Shown: positions 1 to 12,566, counted from the first letter of the stretch. The stretch is 64,000 bases of DNA from Albugo candida (GCA_905220665.1 CAJNAR010000029.1:62001-126000), one strand, 5' to 3'. Numbers and translations: made by a program. The notes: generated from the letters alone by a model not told the origin.

Positions 1-472
1 TCTTCCTGTTTACATCATCTAAACAGGTATAATGTTCTTAACGTGCTTTTAGTATTCTACACGGTACAATCTTCAAAATCATCCTTACGAGGCGAAATTC
101 GTTACATTGCGTGCAGGAGCACCTTATCATGATAGATTTTGAACGTCGTTGCTGGAAGGGTCAGTAAAAGCAGGACAAGACTTCTGGTGTTTATTCGCAG
201 TCTGTATCTTCATTGGATTTGTGTCCTACAGACAACATAGAATCTTCGTTCCATCGTGACTGCATCAGGTAAAGAAGTACCAGACTGAAAGAGTGCACTG
301 ATCACAGTGTGGCTAATCGTGTATCAGTATGTAGGAAGATGCCCAAGGGCAGGGGCGATCGAGACGAAGATCCCAATTCCGGTTCAAACGGATTTATTGG
401 CCCCGTACAGATGCAATTGAGGCTTACGAATGGAATGGTATTTTCAATCTGGCTGACTCCTATACCTGGACA
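1..472. other. no gene recognised
   Basis: I see no convincing coding region here. Short open frames on both strands near 302-526 have no recognisable domain. A small perfect hairpin lies at 5-27, with 8-bp arms CCTGTTTA and TAAACAGG around a 7-base loop. Confidence 0.5.
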
Positions 473-2427
473 GACGGCATACGTAAAATTTTGGCGATAA
501 TGTACTTTGTTTGAGCCAGAGTGCACAATATATTGAATAGCAGATTACCAGCCAAGAACTTTGGCATTCGTCATTCCACGGCACCGCATCGCAAAAAAAA
601 CACATTGTAGCTAGAAGAGGTAGTTAGTAGCGAGACAAGTTTTTGACGGCTGCAATGGCCCCGGACATGTGTATGGACGCTTTCGCCACTCTAGTTGGCT
701 GCGATTGGTGAATTTGCCCACAAGAGATTCTTACCAGCAGGCCATCAAATACCTGGAAATTGAGCGGCTTCATCTCCTGAGAAGGCTAAGCATACTAACG
801 CATAAACGGGACTTAAAGCCACTGGATATCGCGTAGGATTGGTTGGACATTCTCTTGGTACTGCCCCGGCTTCTGTGTCAGCGATCATGTTGAGTCCCAA
901 TAATCCAGGTTTAGGATGCTTTTGTTATAGTCTTCCACGCTGTACTTTGTCTATATGCATCATGGATCGATGCAAGGAGATCATTTAAAGTACAGAAACG
1001 CAGAAAAGACACCTCATTTAGCCAGCATAGTTTAGTTCCGAAAGATTATAGACCTTGTTTCCGACGTGAACATTTTCCGTTTTTGCGTACAGTTACAAAA
1101 ATGATAGTGATCGATAAGTGCGAATGGCACAGCATAATGTTCGGAATTCAGTGATATTGTGTATTGCACACTTATTCAAATGTGAATCGAATTTAATGTA
1201 TCGAGAAGCACGTGCGATCATACTTTTGGCTATCGAGGCAAGCTAGCCGCATCGCCTTAGCAGTAGTCATGAGACTTTGCGGTACAAAATACATTTTCTG
1301 CAGGATACGTGTAAAATACTTTACACTGTACAGTCATGCGCTTCCCATACTTGCCGCTTGTTGACTATGAAGATTGTACATTATTGCCATTCATGGGAAT
1401 TTAGCACGCGGTTGCTGACGCAAATACGCGCTGATTCGTGACACACGTCCGCGTTTATTCATCCAAGGAGATTTGCTGGTAGCCACTCGCTTCCGTGACA
1501 AGCTAAAATATATATCAAATGCATTCACGTGGAAGTCAGTATCAGAAGATGTTCTACTGAACCCCGAAGGTGGACGAACGAGACGCTGTGATTAATAGGC
1601 GAGATATGGCCGCTGTATCGCACACTATAGCACGCGGACAATGAGGAGGTCAAGATCTTATTCGTGTTAGTCCAGTCAATGTTGCGTCCGATGCACACAG
1701 TGTGATCCTACTACAAATCACGAGATAGACGGATTATCCAAAGTCCGAATGATGCGCCATATCAAGTCATTCAAAGAACGCTGGATATAGGATAAACTGC
1801 TTCGCTTCTGAAATGTTCCTACAACACAGTCATAATGACTTAGTGCCATTTCTTTAAGCTTTGAATAAAAGTCTTAAATTGTATTTTCGAATTACATGAC
1901 TCTGATTTGGCCAAAAGCTCTTTGCATCTTAACCATCTGGTGCTGACAAAAACCATTTCAAACAATCAAAAGCTACTCGAAATCCTAAACATCATTGCAT
2001 TCAAGCCGCGTTCTATCGGAAGCATTTGAAAAGTTGTCGCCAAACTTAAAATTTGAATGTGTATTAATATCTTGATTAAAATCGACTTAGTTGGGTGCGA
2101 CTAGAACGTAGTTGATGCGCTTGATGCATATGACGTAGTCGTCCGTGCAATTCTGTGATGATTTCTCCATGCACCATTCATATGATCGTTTGCTGACAAT
2201 GTTACATAAAGTTGGTTAAAAGTGAGTAAAATAGCGAAAAAAGTTTGATAGATGACAACAGCGTCGCCTTCATGACTTCGGTTTTGAGTTTGCTGAAATG
2301 AAACTTATACCCCAATAAATCAGAACGATTCGATTTCACAACGAGCGGATGTCCCCCGATCAGTTCCACAATAAAAGCATGATCTTCTCGTCTATCGTGA
2401 CTCGCAACCAATAGAATAGAGGATCAC
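473..2427 (+). repeat. dispersed 2-kb repeat, copy A
   Basis: This stretch aligns along its length, in the same orientation, with 13081-15089. Both copies begin near GACGGCATA and end near GAATAGAGGATCAC. Some internal blocks look identical, for example the block around 1336-1490; other parts carry substitutions and small indels. No transposase, reverse transcriptase or terminal repeat is visible, so the element class is unknown. Near its right end, on the minus strand, it carries a broken copy of a small ORF with a signal-peptide-like start. Confidence 0.85.
2082..2273 (-). pseudogene. frameshifted copy of a small secreted-protein-like ORF
   Basis: This is the counterpart, in repeat copy A, of the ORF at 14738-14935. 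It starts with the same residues (M-K-A-T-L-L-S-S-I-K-L), then a small length difference changes the frame and it stops at 2202 after a hydrophobic stretch. The rest of the copy B frame can be followed in another frame down to about 2082. I infer that copy A is the broken version. It is also possible that neither copy was ever a gene. Confidence 0.4.
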
Positions 2428-2429
2428 AA

Positions 2430-5400
2430 GCCCAAAGGCTCAGATTTTTATAGAATCAGTGCACTTAGCTCGGATGAAAGTGGAATAGTTGGCGATCGGA
2501 TGAACTTCGATTCCAAATAAGGATGCCGTTCAAGTTACAGCCAAGAATTGTTTTGCAATCAATACAGCAATTATGAACAGAGGATTACCGAGTACAGCCA
2601 AGCTGACAAAATCCAATCTAATTGTATGCGGGACCACAGCTGATCAGGACTCACCAAGTTATGCTGATAAGACATCCATTGTCGGTAGCGAGATGCGCAT
2701 ACATATCATTAATTACCTCAACGCTCCGCCGCTGCTTCTAAATACTCCGCGCCCCTCGTTTCCAAGTGGACAGATTTCTGAGGCCATCGTGCCGGGTACG
2801 ATGGAAGTTATGTAAGTGTAATCAATAAAGTTATCCTGACGTTCATTCTCATGTGGCGGGTTTGCAACAGGAGAAAAGGCTTGTAGAGCATCCCAAATTG
2901 AATTCACGCAGCATATATACGACTATGGATCCCATTCCATGCTATTTGGCACCAACATGAGTGCAGAAAGGTGTCCTGATTATGATGATGCCACCCTCAA
3001 TTTGTTCTCCATGAGATTTCCCCCCTCTTTCCGTAATGTATTCCTTCGATTATGGCACGGGTCCATCGGGACGCAGCCTCGTCACTTCATCAAAGACAAC
3101 TCCATGCTCCCACAAAAAGATTCGCTACAATTCACGCAAGTCATTGACTTTATGGGATGTCATTGCCGGCAAACGTTTTTGTTTTGGAAAATCAATGTCG
3201 CTGTTCGCGCTAAGCCATTCACGAATGCGTCCTGGCTGGATTTTCTCCTGAAGATGATTACACAAATGCAGACGGATTACTTTTCTTCGAGATTACTCGC
3301 GAAGTGCCGATAAGGGCTTTTTATTTGACTTTCATCACGAGAAGTGGAGCGACAGCCGCTACAGTCCAAGTGAGGCTGCCGGCAACATGACCCGCGCAAA
3401 GGCATTCAATATCAAATTCATCTCGATACGATTACCCTCATTATAGTCCTAATGTCATACAAGCCAATACCAATAGATCAATATTACGTTGCAATGAACA
3501 TGATTCACCAATTACTTTTGACCCGCATGCCAGCTAGAGCTCGTCGTAGTCTGATGCTATATAATCATAAACATGTGGCTCTAAGTGTGACATTTGAAGT
3601 ATTGATGTTCCATCTCAACAAAGTCAACATCTTGATGTCAATTAAAGCGGCTGCGCAATCCGATCGAAGTGGCTATAATTCGTTTGAACTCGGGTTATTG
3701 TAAGCAGTGTAAAATTGTCGACACTGCCGGCAATTGATATCATACGAACAATAAAGTCTTTTTACAGTCCGCCGTCAAAACCTACGACCTTAGTGCTGCT
3801 CGAGAGAATATCCTTCTGCACTTCAGCACTATCAAGGAACCGAGTTGCTAGGCTAAGGTTAGACATCTCATATGCTCAAGATGGAATAACGGGAAGGTAT
3901 ATAGAAGCAAATAGATGCTTCGTAGTCATTGAATCCTCTCTATACGAGCAACTGTTTATACTATACCGCACATTCTGAATTCAAATGACATCTTCACCAA
4001 CTTGATAAGCAACTTGGCTGGACGAGGGACAGGGCCATCCAGCACGTCGCATATTACTATTGCTTTTTTACATATTGCCAGCATCCAATATGAGAACCAC
4101 CCTTGAACTACCTTACGAGCTGATCCATTCGACAAACAGCGAGCGAAGTCAACGGTCAATACTAGTGGTCCTGGGGATAAAGAACCGAGATTCTTTTAGC
4201 ACATTCGTCTAGTACTAGTCCCATTGTTTCGGTTGCAGAAATGATGTTTGTCAAGCATTCGGACACCAAAGGAAACGAGTTTGTGCGCAGGCCATTCATA
4301 TTGTATAAAAGGCAGGATCAAGAGTTTCCAATAGTTCGCTATGTATCATGAATAAGTCTATCAAGACATGCTGCTCCCGATTATATCGTCATCGGTTCGA
4401 AATAGACATTGGCATGCTGATAATGCTCAAGCGAGTCTCCAGATAAGTTGAGAGTGTCAGAATGTTCCTAAAGCATGAGATGTAGAGTGATGTTTGGCTG
4501 TAAGTGGAGATGTCAATATTCGAACATTATGACGAGCGCATTGCTGGTATAGAAATCAAGTCCAGCTGCTCCATGACTGACATTTTCAAATAGCGCTCTA
4601 CCAATCTCGTACACATTCGGCCTATGTTTTTATAGATAGGATGTAAATAACTGGAGTTTGAGAAAGTAGATCGTCCAGCATGTGCTCATTCATCGCTTTC
4701 TCCTCCCGAAATTCATCGAAACATTCCTGCAGAATCATCTCGCCCGGTCGATATACGTTTGCTTGATCAACGAAAAAGGGAAAATATCCGTGCATGATGC
4801 TGCAGGTATGCCGGTCGCTTTAGCCCATTAAGCAAATTCAATCGAATCGATGTCACATACAAATTGATAATGTTAATCTATCCAGTCACTTCGTCAGCCA
4901 TCCGTCAGCGAAAATGGAAACAATAGGATAATTATCGCTACAGTGTCCAATAACATACGATCAGGAGTTTATATCAGTACACTTGGCAATACATTCGTTG
5001 CATTATATCAGGATACCTTGGCGAAACATAGCATTACGTACATTCAAGTAAACAGAGATGAGAGCATTTTTTTGACATTACCACCGTGTATGCGTAAGGA
5101 CACAGGATGTAGTGATCCGGAGAATTGGGCCTTTTTGAAAACGATCCCGTTTAGGGTCTCGAAGTTCATAAAAGCTTCGCCGACTATGTAGTGTTTGTGC
5201 GCAGGACCTTGCATGTGACTTTGGTTCACAACTCGACTAACTTTTGAGTTCGTAGATATTCACCATTATCAGAATCATATTGCTCGAGCAATGATAGTAC
5301 TGAAAATTAATTCCGAATAATGCGGTCGACGCAAGTGTATTCAGTTGACGCGCGTAAGAAAAGCTGCTGGGTAGTAAAGCTTCAATGTTAAGAGAAGACG

Positions 5401-5600
5401 ATCAGATCTGAAGCTGATCCGGATGAGTTCTTATCAACTTGTCGGTGCTGTGTACTGCCCTTGTGAGCCCTCAAGTGGAAGCTGGCTTGTTGTGTAATTG
5501 ATTACACTCAGTAGCATGACATAAGTATTCTTCATATTATGCAGCACAAATCAAGCAGATTATCTAGAGAAAGCGGGAACAGAAATTAATATTTCACTTT
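2430..5600. other. no gene recognised
   Basis: Only short open frames on both strands occur here, the longest being a 124-codon frame at 2939-3313. None has a recognisable motif, a plausible splice continuation or any similarity to the rest of the window that I can see. It is best treated as non-coding or fully decayed DNA. Confidence 0.5.
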
Positions 5601-5605
5601 AACAA

Positions 5606-5762
5606 CTTACTTTTACACTTTTACATTACACCTACATTACACCTACATTACACCTACATTACACACTTACACTCGTACACGCTTACACTCTTACACGCTT
5701 ACACTCTTACACTCTTACACTCTTACACTTACACATTTACACTTTTACACTTTTACAATTAC
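5606..5762. repeat. TTACAC-type simple repeat
   Basis: This low-complexity tract is built from short units around TTACAC, with runs of CTTACA, ACACTC and CATTACACCTA (the last repeated several times in a row). It lies just downstream of the kinesin 3' half. No coding capacity is apparent. Confidence 0.85.
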
Positions 5763-5899
5763 ATCATGTCATCGATATTTCGACATGTCCACAATAACGC
5801 TACAACGACAAAAACAGCGGCTGTATCGATCGACGATGGACGAATAAGCATGCGCTGATCCAGCCATTTTGATCGAGCTACTCTAAGAGCACAAGGACG

Positions 5900-6839
5900 T
5901 CATAATGTACGAAGCCCGCCTGCTTCAACTGAGCCTCTGATCCGTTTGGGTTTGGTAACCATCCTAGAACCGAAAGAGCCGGTAAAAAAAAGATTCGCTC
6001 GACTGGAAGGGCTCTTGAGTTTGTAGTTGCTCTTCAACTTCTGCAATAGATTCTTTTGAAGTTGAGGAAGCCGATGAGCGCTGACTTCCCCCACGTATAG
6101 GTCGGACTTGATCATCGTATTGACGTGGGTGATCAAACGAATAAAGCGGTCCCGAAGCTCCTCCGCCACGCAGCGTCTTGATGAGCATTCCTTCCGTATT
6201 TCCATGGCACTCGAAATGAGTTCTTTGTGCGTCACGAAAGTCTGAAATCTGATCCCGTAGACAGATAAGTTCCTCCACATGCTTCTCTGCCTGCTTCCGC
6301 AGACTCTCTTTGATTTGTCGATTACTCGCTTCCAGTTTCTTGATTCGATCGTCACGTACTGCCACTTTTCGTTTCATTTCTTTGGCGTTCATTTCCGATG
6401 TTGCAAACTTTCGAAGAAGCTGACGGTGTACTGCAACCAAATGCTCCAACTTTTGCTGAATGGCTTGCATGTGTTTGCCTTCTTTCTCTGTAAGTCCTGA
6501 TGTCACACCGATTTGATTCGTTGACGCAAGTACAGGAACGCTTTGTATGATCGAGTCCTTCAGCGGCATTTCCACGGATACATTTAGGCGTCGTTTAACG
6601 TCTTCAATCTCACTCGAAGGCGTACTGGTCGAAGGAGTACGTTCCGACATGAGGTCATTTCTCGAAATCAGCTTTTCGTTTCACTGGCGTCTGCATATCG
6701 TTCGCTGCACATGGTGACTGCAATTCTACAGTACCAAGTCGAATTGCTTCGTCTGATGACAGCAGATCGAGTTGTTGTGTAACTTTCTCTGCGTGAATCG
6801 TCAATTCCTTGTGCTCGAAATTTAGTCGCTCGTGATCAG
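5900..6839 (-). pseudogene. kinesin-1 heavy chain, 3' half (stalk and tail)
   Basis: This is the C-terminal part of the kinesin whose motor lies at 10933-12566. It reads on from the motor half across the duplicated 15 bases at 6825-6839 and stays open to about 6657. It then meets a stop in a GAGAAATGA context. Dropping one A restores the frame into a coiled coil with the block KLEHLVAVHRQLLRKFA, which resembles the conventional kinesin stalk/tail. A second break lies in an A8 run (plus strand) near 5987-5994. Changing frame there gives a basic tail with KPKRIRGS ending at 5900, better than the frame that ends at 5964. Two homopolymer breaks plus a 4-kb insertion argue for a dead gene. Sequencing error in the homopolymers cannot be excluded. 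Confidence 0.8.
6825..6839 (+). repeat. 15-bp target-site duplication, left copy
   Basis: GTCGCTCGTGATCAG is identical to 10933-10947 and brackets the LINE exactly. Inside the kinesin frame these bases encode the D-H-E-R part of the stalk and so occur once on each side of the insertion. Confidence 0.92.
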
Positions 6840-7139
6840 TTGAAGGTGTCTATATTACTAGAATTAGACTAAACTGACTTCTCTAGTTGCCTAGGCTATC
6901 TTAAATAACATATATACATATAAAATACGATTCGTGAAATACCTGTGAGAGATGATAATATGTCTTCTCGTTGATAATCTCGTATCGTAGTAGCCTTAGC
7001 ACCCTTAATACGGGACTGTGTCCAGCTTGTAAATGGTGTTAAGTTGTAAAGTTGTAAAGTTGTAAAAATGGTCCAAAAGTACCGTGGTTTGCAAATTGGT
7101 GTGCGCCACACTACGGTGAGCATAACCAGCCAACTAGGA

Positions 7140-10100
7140 CTAGGATCTGAGTTGCACTTGCATTTTGACTTGTCTGTGCCGTACCCGCAGCAATGATCTT
7201 CGACTTCTGAAAAATCCACCAAATGATCCTTGCGTTGCGAGTTGATCCAGTACCTTTGCAAGCCGAATGCGTTCCTCGTGGTGGTAACACTGTCTTCGAA
7301 AGTACCGAACGTGCGCACTAAACGTGGTGTAGATCACGGAAAGTGCTGGAACTGTCGGAGTTGCTGATCGCTGATCGAACAAACGACGATTCCGATCTGT
7401 CCAGACGAAGTGCAGTGTCACCGCTTGCAATGCAAGCCACAAATCCGATATAATTGCTAAATATTCTTTCCAATCCGACCGTAGTGTTGGTACGATTGCA
7501 CATGCAATATGCGTCCAACGTGGTCGAAAGGAGAAAAACTGATCCCAACTAGGAAGTAACTCTCTACCGAAGTGCGCATTAAACGTGGTGTAGATCACGG
7601 AAAGTGCTGGAACTGTCGGAGTTGCTGATCGCTGGTCGAACAAACGACGATTCCGATCTGTCCAGACGAAGTGCAGTGTCACCGCTTGCAATGCAAGCCA
7701 CCAATCCGATATAATTGCTAAATATTCTTTCCAATCCGACCGTAGTGTTGGTACGATTGCACATGCAATATGCGTCCAACGTGGTCGAGAGGAGAAAAAC
7801 TGATCCCAACTAGGAAGTAACTCTCTCCATAACTGTGCCGTGTGGTCGCACTCGAGAAAGAGATGTTGATCGGATTCCACTGCCCCACACGAAGCACGAA
7901 GGCTGCGTGCACAATATAATGTCGGGCTGAATATCCTTTAAGAACCAGAAACGAGATCGAACTGGCAACATCCGAAAGGCTAGACGAAACTGTAAATTCT
8001 CGAAAATTGGTAATACACGTTTTCGAAGATGCCGTGAGGTAGCCATAAAAGTTCGGATTCGTTCTGAATCCAGTGCGTCCGATCTCTCCCGTGTTGACCA
8101 ATGTGTCGACATCGGATGACTCTTGGTTGGTTCGGGAGGTTTCCAAACGATTCGTGAGAGTTGTGAGCGTGGAATATGGAAAAATAATGTTTCCTTTCCT
8201 TGCTTTTACTCCCACATAAAATGATCTGCCACTTGTGGTTGGTATAATCCAAGTGATGAGACCAATCGTCGAGTGGATACGCTGGAGTATCTGAGTGACT
8301 TCGTTGTAAAGTCGACTCAGCAACTTTTCTTCAGACATATCCGACGTGTTCAGCTCTTCGTCGTTGTAATAGTTGGCGACGAAATCTTCCTTCGTTGGCC
8401 ATGTGTCGCTTTCACGAAAAAAGTCTTGCAAACTTCGAACGTCGAAAAGTGTAGCAAACGTTTTTCGGAATGTTCGATGTGGTTCATCCACCATGCCAAG
8501 ATTGTACCAAACGTTCTGTATACTCGGATGACGAGTAGAAGCTTCGTAATGTAACTTTTGGTCGCAGTGAAACCACATCGGCTGTTCCATGTAGTACTGA
8601 CGGCGTTGTGAAGCATTTAAATCTGATATTGAAATGCTCCAATCCATCTGATGCCACATTCTAAATGCTTGTTTCCACCATGACGATATGCTCTCCCATT
8701 GAACCATTTTCCCATGTCGATTTGGTGCGATGGTGAATATATCCATCGGCTTGTGTGGTCCAAAGGAAGGTTGGATAAGTTGTAATAATTCCGTCGAAGC
8801 AGTTGTCCAATTCGCAGGAATAATTGTTGACGCATCGGATGCGAACTGCTGAAGGAATTGAATACGTTGTAGCTTTAATCGTCCCACCAAAAAGGAACTT
8901 GTAGTCCACCATCTTGTCGGCGAATATAAAAACTCTTTGCTGAGTAGGTGAACATGTTTTGAATCTTTTTGTGTTTCCGACCAAGCACAAATCGATTTAA
9001 CATTGATTGCCACTGTCGAATAGTCACTGCTGGTATGTCCACGTGCATCGTGTAATGCCACAAACGTGATAAAATCATCGTCTGCGCAACCAGTAGTCGA
9101 CCACGAACAGTTCGTGCTCGTCGAAACCATGCACCAAACCCATCGTAAAAACGCTTGTCGAGAGTTGAAATAACCATCGAGTGAGTTGGTTTCTGGCTGA
9201 ACGGAATACCCAAATACTTGACCGAATCCTCCGGACCCATTATGGTCAAATTGGGAATACGTGGACATGGCTTGTCCGATTCAACGAGAGCAAAGATGAT
9301 TTACTCAAGTTGAGTTTCGCACCCGATCCATCGCAATAGACTTGGACGAGTTCGAGTTGCGTCAAAACACCATTTGGTGTCTCTGAAAGCAATGTCGAAT
9401 CGTCCGCAAAAAATAATCCAGTTGCGACAGTCGTGCCATTAATCCAAATGCCATGTTCTTCATGCTGTCGAAGTAAATTTCCCAAAGGTTCGATCGTCAT
9501 CAGAAAAAGTAATGCTGAGAGAGGATCACCTTGTTTCACTCCACGTTGTGGTGTAATGGACGGTGTGATATTTCCATTAATCATCAACTGCGCCTTTGTG
9601 TTATTGTACAAAAGACGAACCCAGTCGATAAAACTTTTTTCCAACGCCCATCTTTTCCAAAACGCGAAACATGTACGTCCAATTGACTCGATCATAAGCT
9701 TTCTCAAAGTCGAGAAAAGTCGCATAATGCTTCCTCCCCACGATGAGTGACCAAGTCTTGGATGTCGGTGAGATGTCGAATATGGTGATGCATCGACCTT
9801 CCTCGCACGAATGCTTTTTGATCTTGATGGATCAATTTTGGCAAAAAAACGTTGCAATCGATACGCCAACACTTTTGAAAGTACTTTCACATCGACGCAA
9901 AGCAGTGCGATCGGTCGATAGTTGCCAGGATCACCTCGTGATCCTTTTTTGTATAAAAGTGTGATTGCTGAGTGACGTTGTGATCGCAGTAAAATTCCTC
10001 TTTCTAGCTGAAATTCGAACACGATCTTCAAACACTCGCCAAACGTTTCCGGATCAAGCTGATAAAATGCAGCTGGTAGTCCATCCATACCTGGAGAAGA

Positions 10101-10929
10101 ACTACTCCGCATGTGCTTGATCGCTTCGCCATCTCGGTCGTACTTAAGGGAGTTGAGAGACGGTCTTGTTCTGCTGAGGCAAGTGAAACTTGAATCGAAT
10201 CGAGTAACTTTTTTTGCTTTCTGTCACTTGGAACATTTGAGTCGGTCTCTGAGCTATAAACAGAGCCCATGACACCACCCCAATGATCTCTGAATTCGTC
10301 AATAATCTCCCTCGGGTTCGATGTCACGGTACCACATTTTTTTGTAACATTTTCGATCGGCACGCGACGACAAGAACTATCCGGAGGGCGAAAAAAATGC
10401 TTTAAAGAGTTCTCCATATGCTTCACGTGATGGTCGAAACTTTCATCTTGGTTGTATTTCGCGTTGTTTTCGACTGAAATTCTAAATTGTTGGAGACTCG
10501 ATTCGTAAAAATACCGTGACTCATTGGTGTCTTGGATGCGATATCGAGCTGCTGCGACTTCCAAAACACGCTGGCTAGACTCAACATCACGTCGGCTATC
10601 TTTTGCAACCTTTTTTTCTTGCGCGGTAATGGTCCTGTAAATACTGTTTCAGTCGGATGTTGGATTCGCCAAGCGTCTACCACACCCAACTGTGAAAGCC
10701 ATTCCAAACACGCTAATCGACTTGGTTCGTGTCGAATTGTTCCACTCGAAGCATCGATAGCTGGATCGAGTGGTGTGTTGAAATCACCAAATACGATATG
10801 TGTTGCGGTCGATTCGAAAGTGTTGGAAAGCAATAACTCATAAAAACCCACTCGTTCCTCGGACTTGACCGGTGCATACACATTGTGAATATACACCGGT
10901 GCATCGTGAATGAGAAGACGCAGAACCAA
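7140..10929 (-). pseudogene. LINE ORF2 remnant (endonuclease, reverse transcriptase, zinc finger)
   Basis: The endonuclease tail is seen at 10423-10929 with the block THIVFGDFNTPLD (the F-G-D-F-N motif). The reverse transcriptase follows at about 9246-10112, with GMDGLPAAFY, NYRPIAL, GVKQGDPLS and the catalytic FADDSTLL. The block with the first catalytic Asp (FLDFEKAYDRV) lies in another frame near 9680-9730. Further frame changes occur between the endonuclease and RT and near 9250 and 8880. The end has a C-x-H-type block (ESDQHLFLECDH) typical of the RT-associated zinc finger, and the frame stops at 7140. With several frameshifts and no 5' end it cannot move by itself. Confidence 0.88.
7311..7830 (-). 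repeat. 261-bp in-frame tandem duplication in LINE ORF2
   Basis: Positions 7311-7571 and 7572-7830 are near-identical direct copies offset by exactly 261 bp, that is 87 codons. The duplicated protein segment begins with RELLPSWDQFF and includes LHFVWTDRNRRLFDQ. Only a few base differences separate the units, so the duplication is younger than the many other changes in the element. It keeps the frame. Confidence 0.93.
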
Positions 10930-10932
10930 ATC

Positions 10933-10947
10933 GTCGCTCGTGATCAG
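10933..10947 (+). repeat. 15-bp target-site duplication, right copy
   Basis: GTCGCTCGTGATCAG matches 6825-6839 exactly. It marks the point where the kinesin reading frame enters LINE sequence. Confidence 0.92.
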
Positions 10948-12566
10948 ACTGGAGCTCGGTGTACTGAATCTCTTTCTTTTTCAGAGCGAGTTCCAATTTC
11001 GCCACCACTCTCTTGTTCTCTTCTTCGGCTTCCATCCAAATCAGCTCAGACGACTCCATCGACTGGGTTTTGCTGTCCAGTTGAGCAATCAAATCTTGAA
11101 TTTTATTCCCACGTCGATCAGATTCCAGTTGTACCTCAACTAATTCTCCTTCCAGACTTGTAAACTTTTTCTGAAGTTGTCGAAAAGCCTCGATAATACT
11201 TGTGTCAGATGACATGGCTGCGTCATGAGCACTTGAAGCTGCAGTTTTCAATCCGTTTTCATACGATGTTGTACACTCCAGTCGATTCTTCAACGCAGTA
11301 ACGCGATTTTTTTCCAATTGCAAATCTTTTTCTAGTGCTTTCACAATATTTGTCAGGTCATCGGCACTCTTTCGCTCATTCATCACTGCTTGATTTTTGA
11401 TCTTTTTCGCGCGGCTACCGAACCGGAGGGTTGAAAGAGTCTCAGTTGAATCCATATTGCTGCACGATATGTTGACAATCAGCGTTGTCCGTGAATTTCC
11501 ACCAAGAGAGTCTTGCAGAATGCGAGTGAGTTTGCTGTCTCGATATGGGACATGACTCATATTCAAGTCCGTCAAGTTGTTGATGACTATTCCAAGAGTA
11601 GACAATGATCTATTGATCATCTTTGCCTCCTCGAGCCGTTGTCCGACAGCTTCAGTTTTTCTGACCATTTCAGAGCCAGCCAGATCCACAAGGTACAATT
11701 TTCCTGATTTTACCACTTGTGTTTCAACATGTCTCTGGGACACTGTCACCATAAGAACGCTGTGACTGCGTGAGCTGCGTTGATTCATCTGGGTTGCAGC
11801 AATAGCACGCTTGTTGGTCCCTTCAATGACGTGATGCATGAATTCTTCTGGGCTTGTGACACACACCTCCTTCATGTTTTCAACAAAGAAACCACGTCCT
11901 GCGTCTTCCCGAATTTGTAGATTCACTCGCGCTTTTCGAGGATCCAATAGATCGCACACTTGCTCCATATAAATCTCAATGAAACTCAATTTAGTTGTGA
12001 ATTCCAAGTTGGCATCAGCAGTATGGATGCGATTAAAAAGCTCGAGAGCTGTTCTTGGTACAATTCCTTGACTTTCAGAGCCACCATTGTCGGCACCTTG
12101 CATCGTGTACGTTTTTCCGGACGACGTCTGCCCGTACGTGAGAATTGTTGAATTATATCATTCGATGATATCTGCAGATAGCAGTTATAGATAATAACAC
12201 AGCTGCATATGATTACATGATCACACCTTCAACAGCGGGTCGGGCTACCGCATCAAAGACGATTAACTGGTCGTCTTGTTCGGTGAACACGTGGTCAAAC
12301 TGAAATTCATGAGACACCGCTTCTCTCTACAGAAAAATATGAGAAATTTGAATACATTCTGATCGCGCATGAATAGCGCACCTTGCAGTATACGATGTTC
12401 TCGCTTGTTTGAACACATTTGCGTTCTTTTTGGTTATATTCTTTCGCGTTGAAAGGTCTTAGTCGGCAACAAACGCAAACGTTGCCATTTTGTCCGTGCT
12501 ATTAAGTCATTGGTGTTAGAGATACATCTTTATGAATGGTCATCAACTTACTTTTGGAGTCACCAT
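10933..12566 (-). pseudogene. kinesin-1 heavy chain, 5' half (motor and neck)
   Basis: The motor has the P-loop GQTSSGKT, switch I (NQRSSRSH), switch II (DLAGSE), the YRDSKLTRILQDSLGG block and a following coiled coil. These match conventional kinesin-1, which moves cargo to microtubule plus ends. Exons I can place are 12552-12566 (start, M-V-T-P-K), 12382-12498, 12227-12326 and about 12159 downward. Introns are 53 and 55 bp, with GT-AG ends. The third intron has a good GTGTGA donor, but where the next exon should start (E-G-Y-N-S-T-I-L) there is no AG, and the nearest AG upstream leads into an in-frame TGA. The frame then runs to the LINE at 10933 and continues at 6839. The insertion, the missing acceptor and the tail frameshifts together suggest a pseudogene. 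A functional copy presumably exists elsewhere in the genome. Confidence 0.85.

Larger units (their letters stand above)
6840..10932 (-). mobile_element. 5'-truncated LINE (L1-like non-LTR retrotransposon)
   Basis: The element lies between perfect 15-bp target-site duplications and is inserted in the same orientation as the kinesin-1 gene it interrupts. Read on the minus strand it holds, in order, the end of an apurinic-type endonuclease domain, a reverse transcriptase and a C-terminal zinc-finger-like region, followed by a roughly 300-bp 3' untranslated part. The 5' end is cut inside the endonuclease, as is usual for target-primed insertion. No ORF1 remains. There is no long poly(A) at the 3' end; the last bases before the duplication read GACACCTTCAAC. 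The same 3' end recurs at 22396-22825. Confidence 0.93.

Noticed and set aside
473..2427. LTR interpretation of the two 2-kb repeats
   Set aside because: The interval between them holds a cellular kinesin gene and a LINE, not gag/pol. I see no primer-binding site, and neither copy shows clear TG...CA ends.
5606..5762. CRISPR-like or telomere-like array
   Set aside because: The units are 6-12 bp, irregular, with no spacers, and do not match a telomere repeat.
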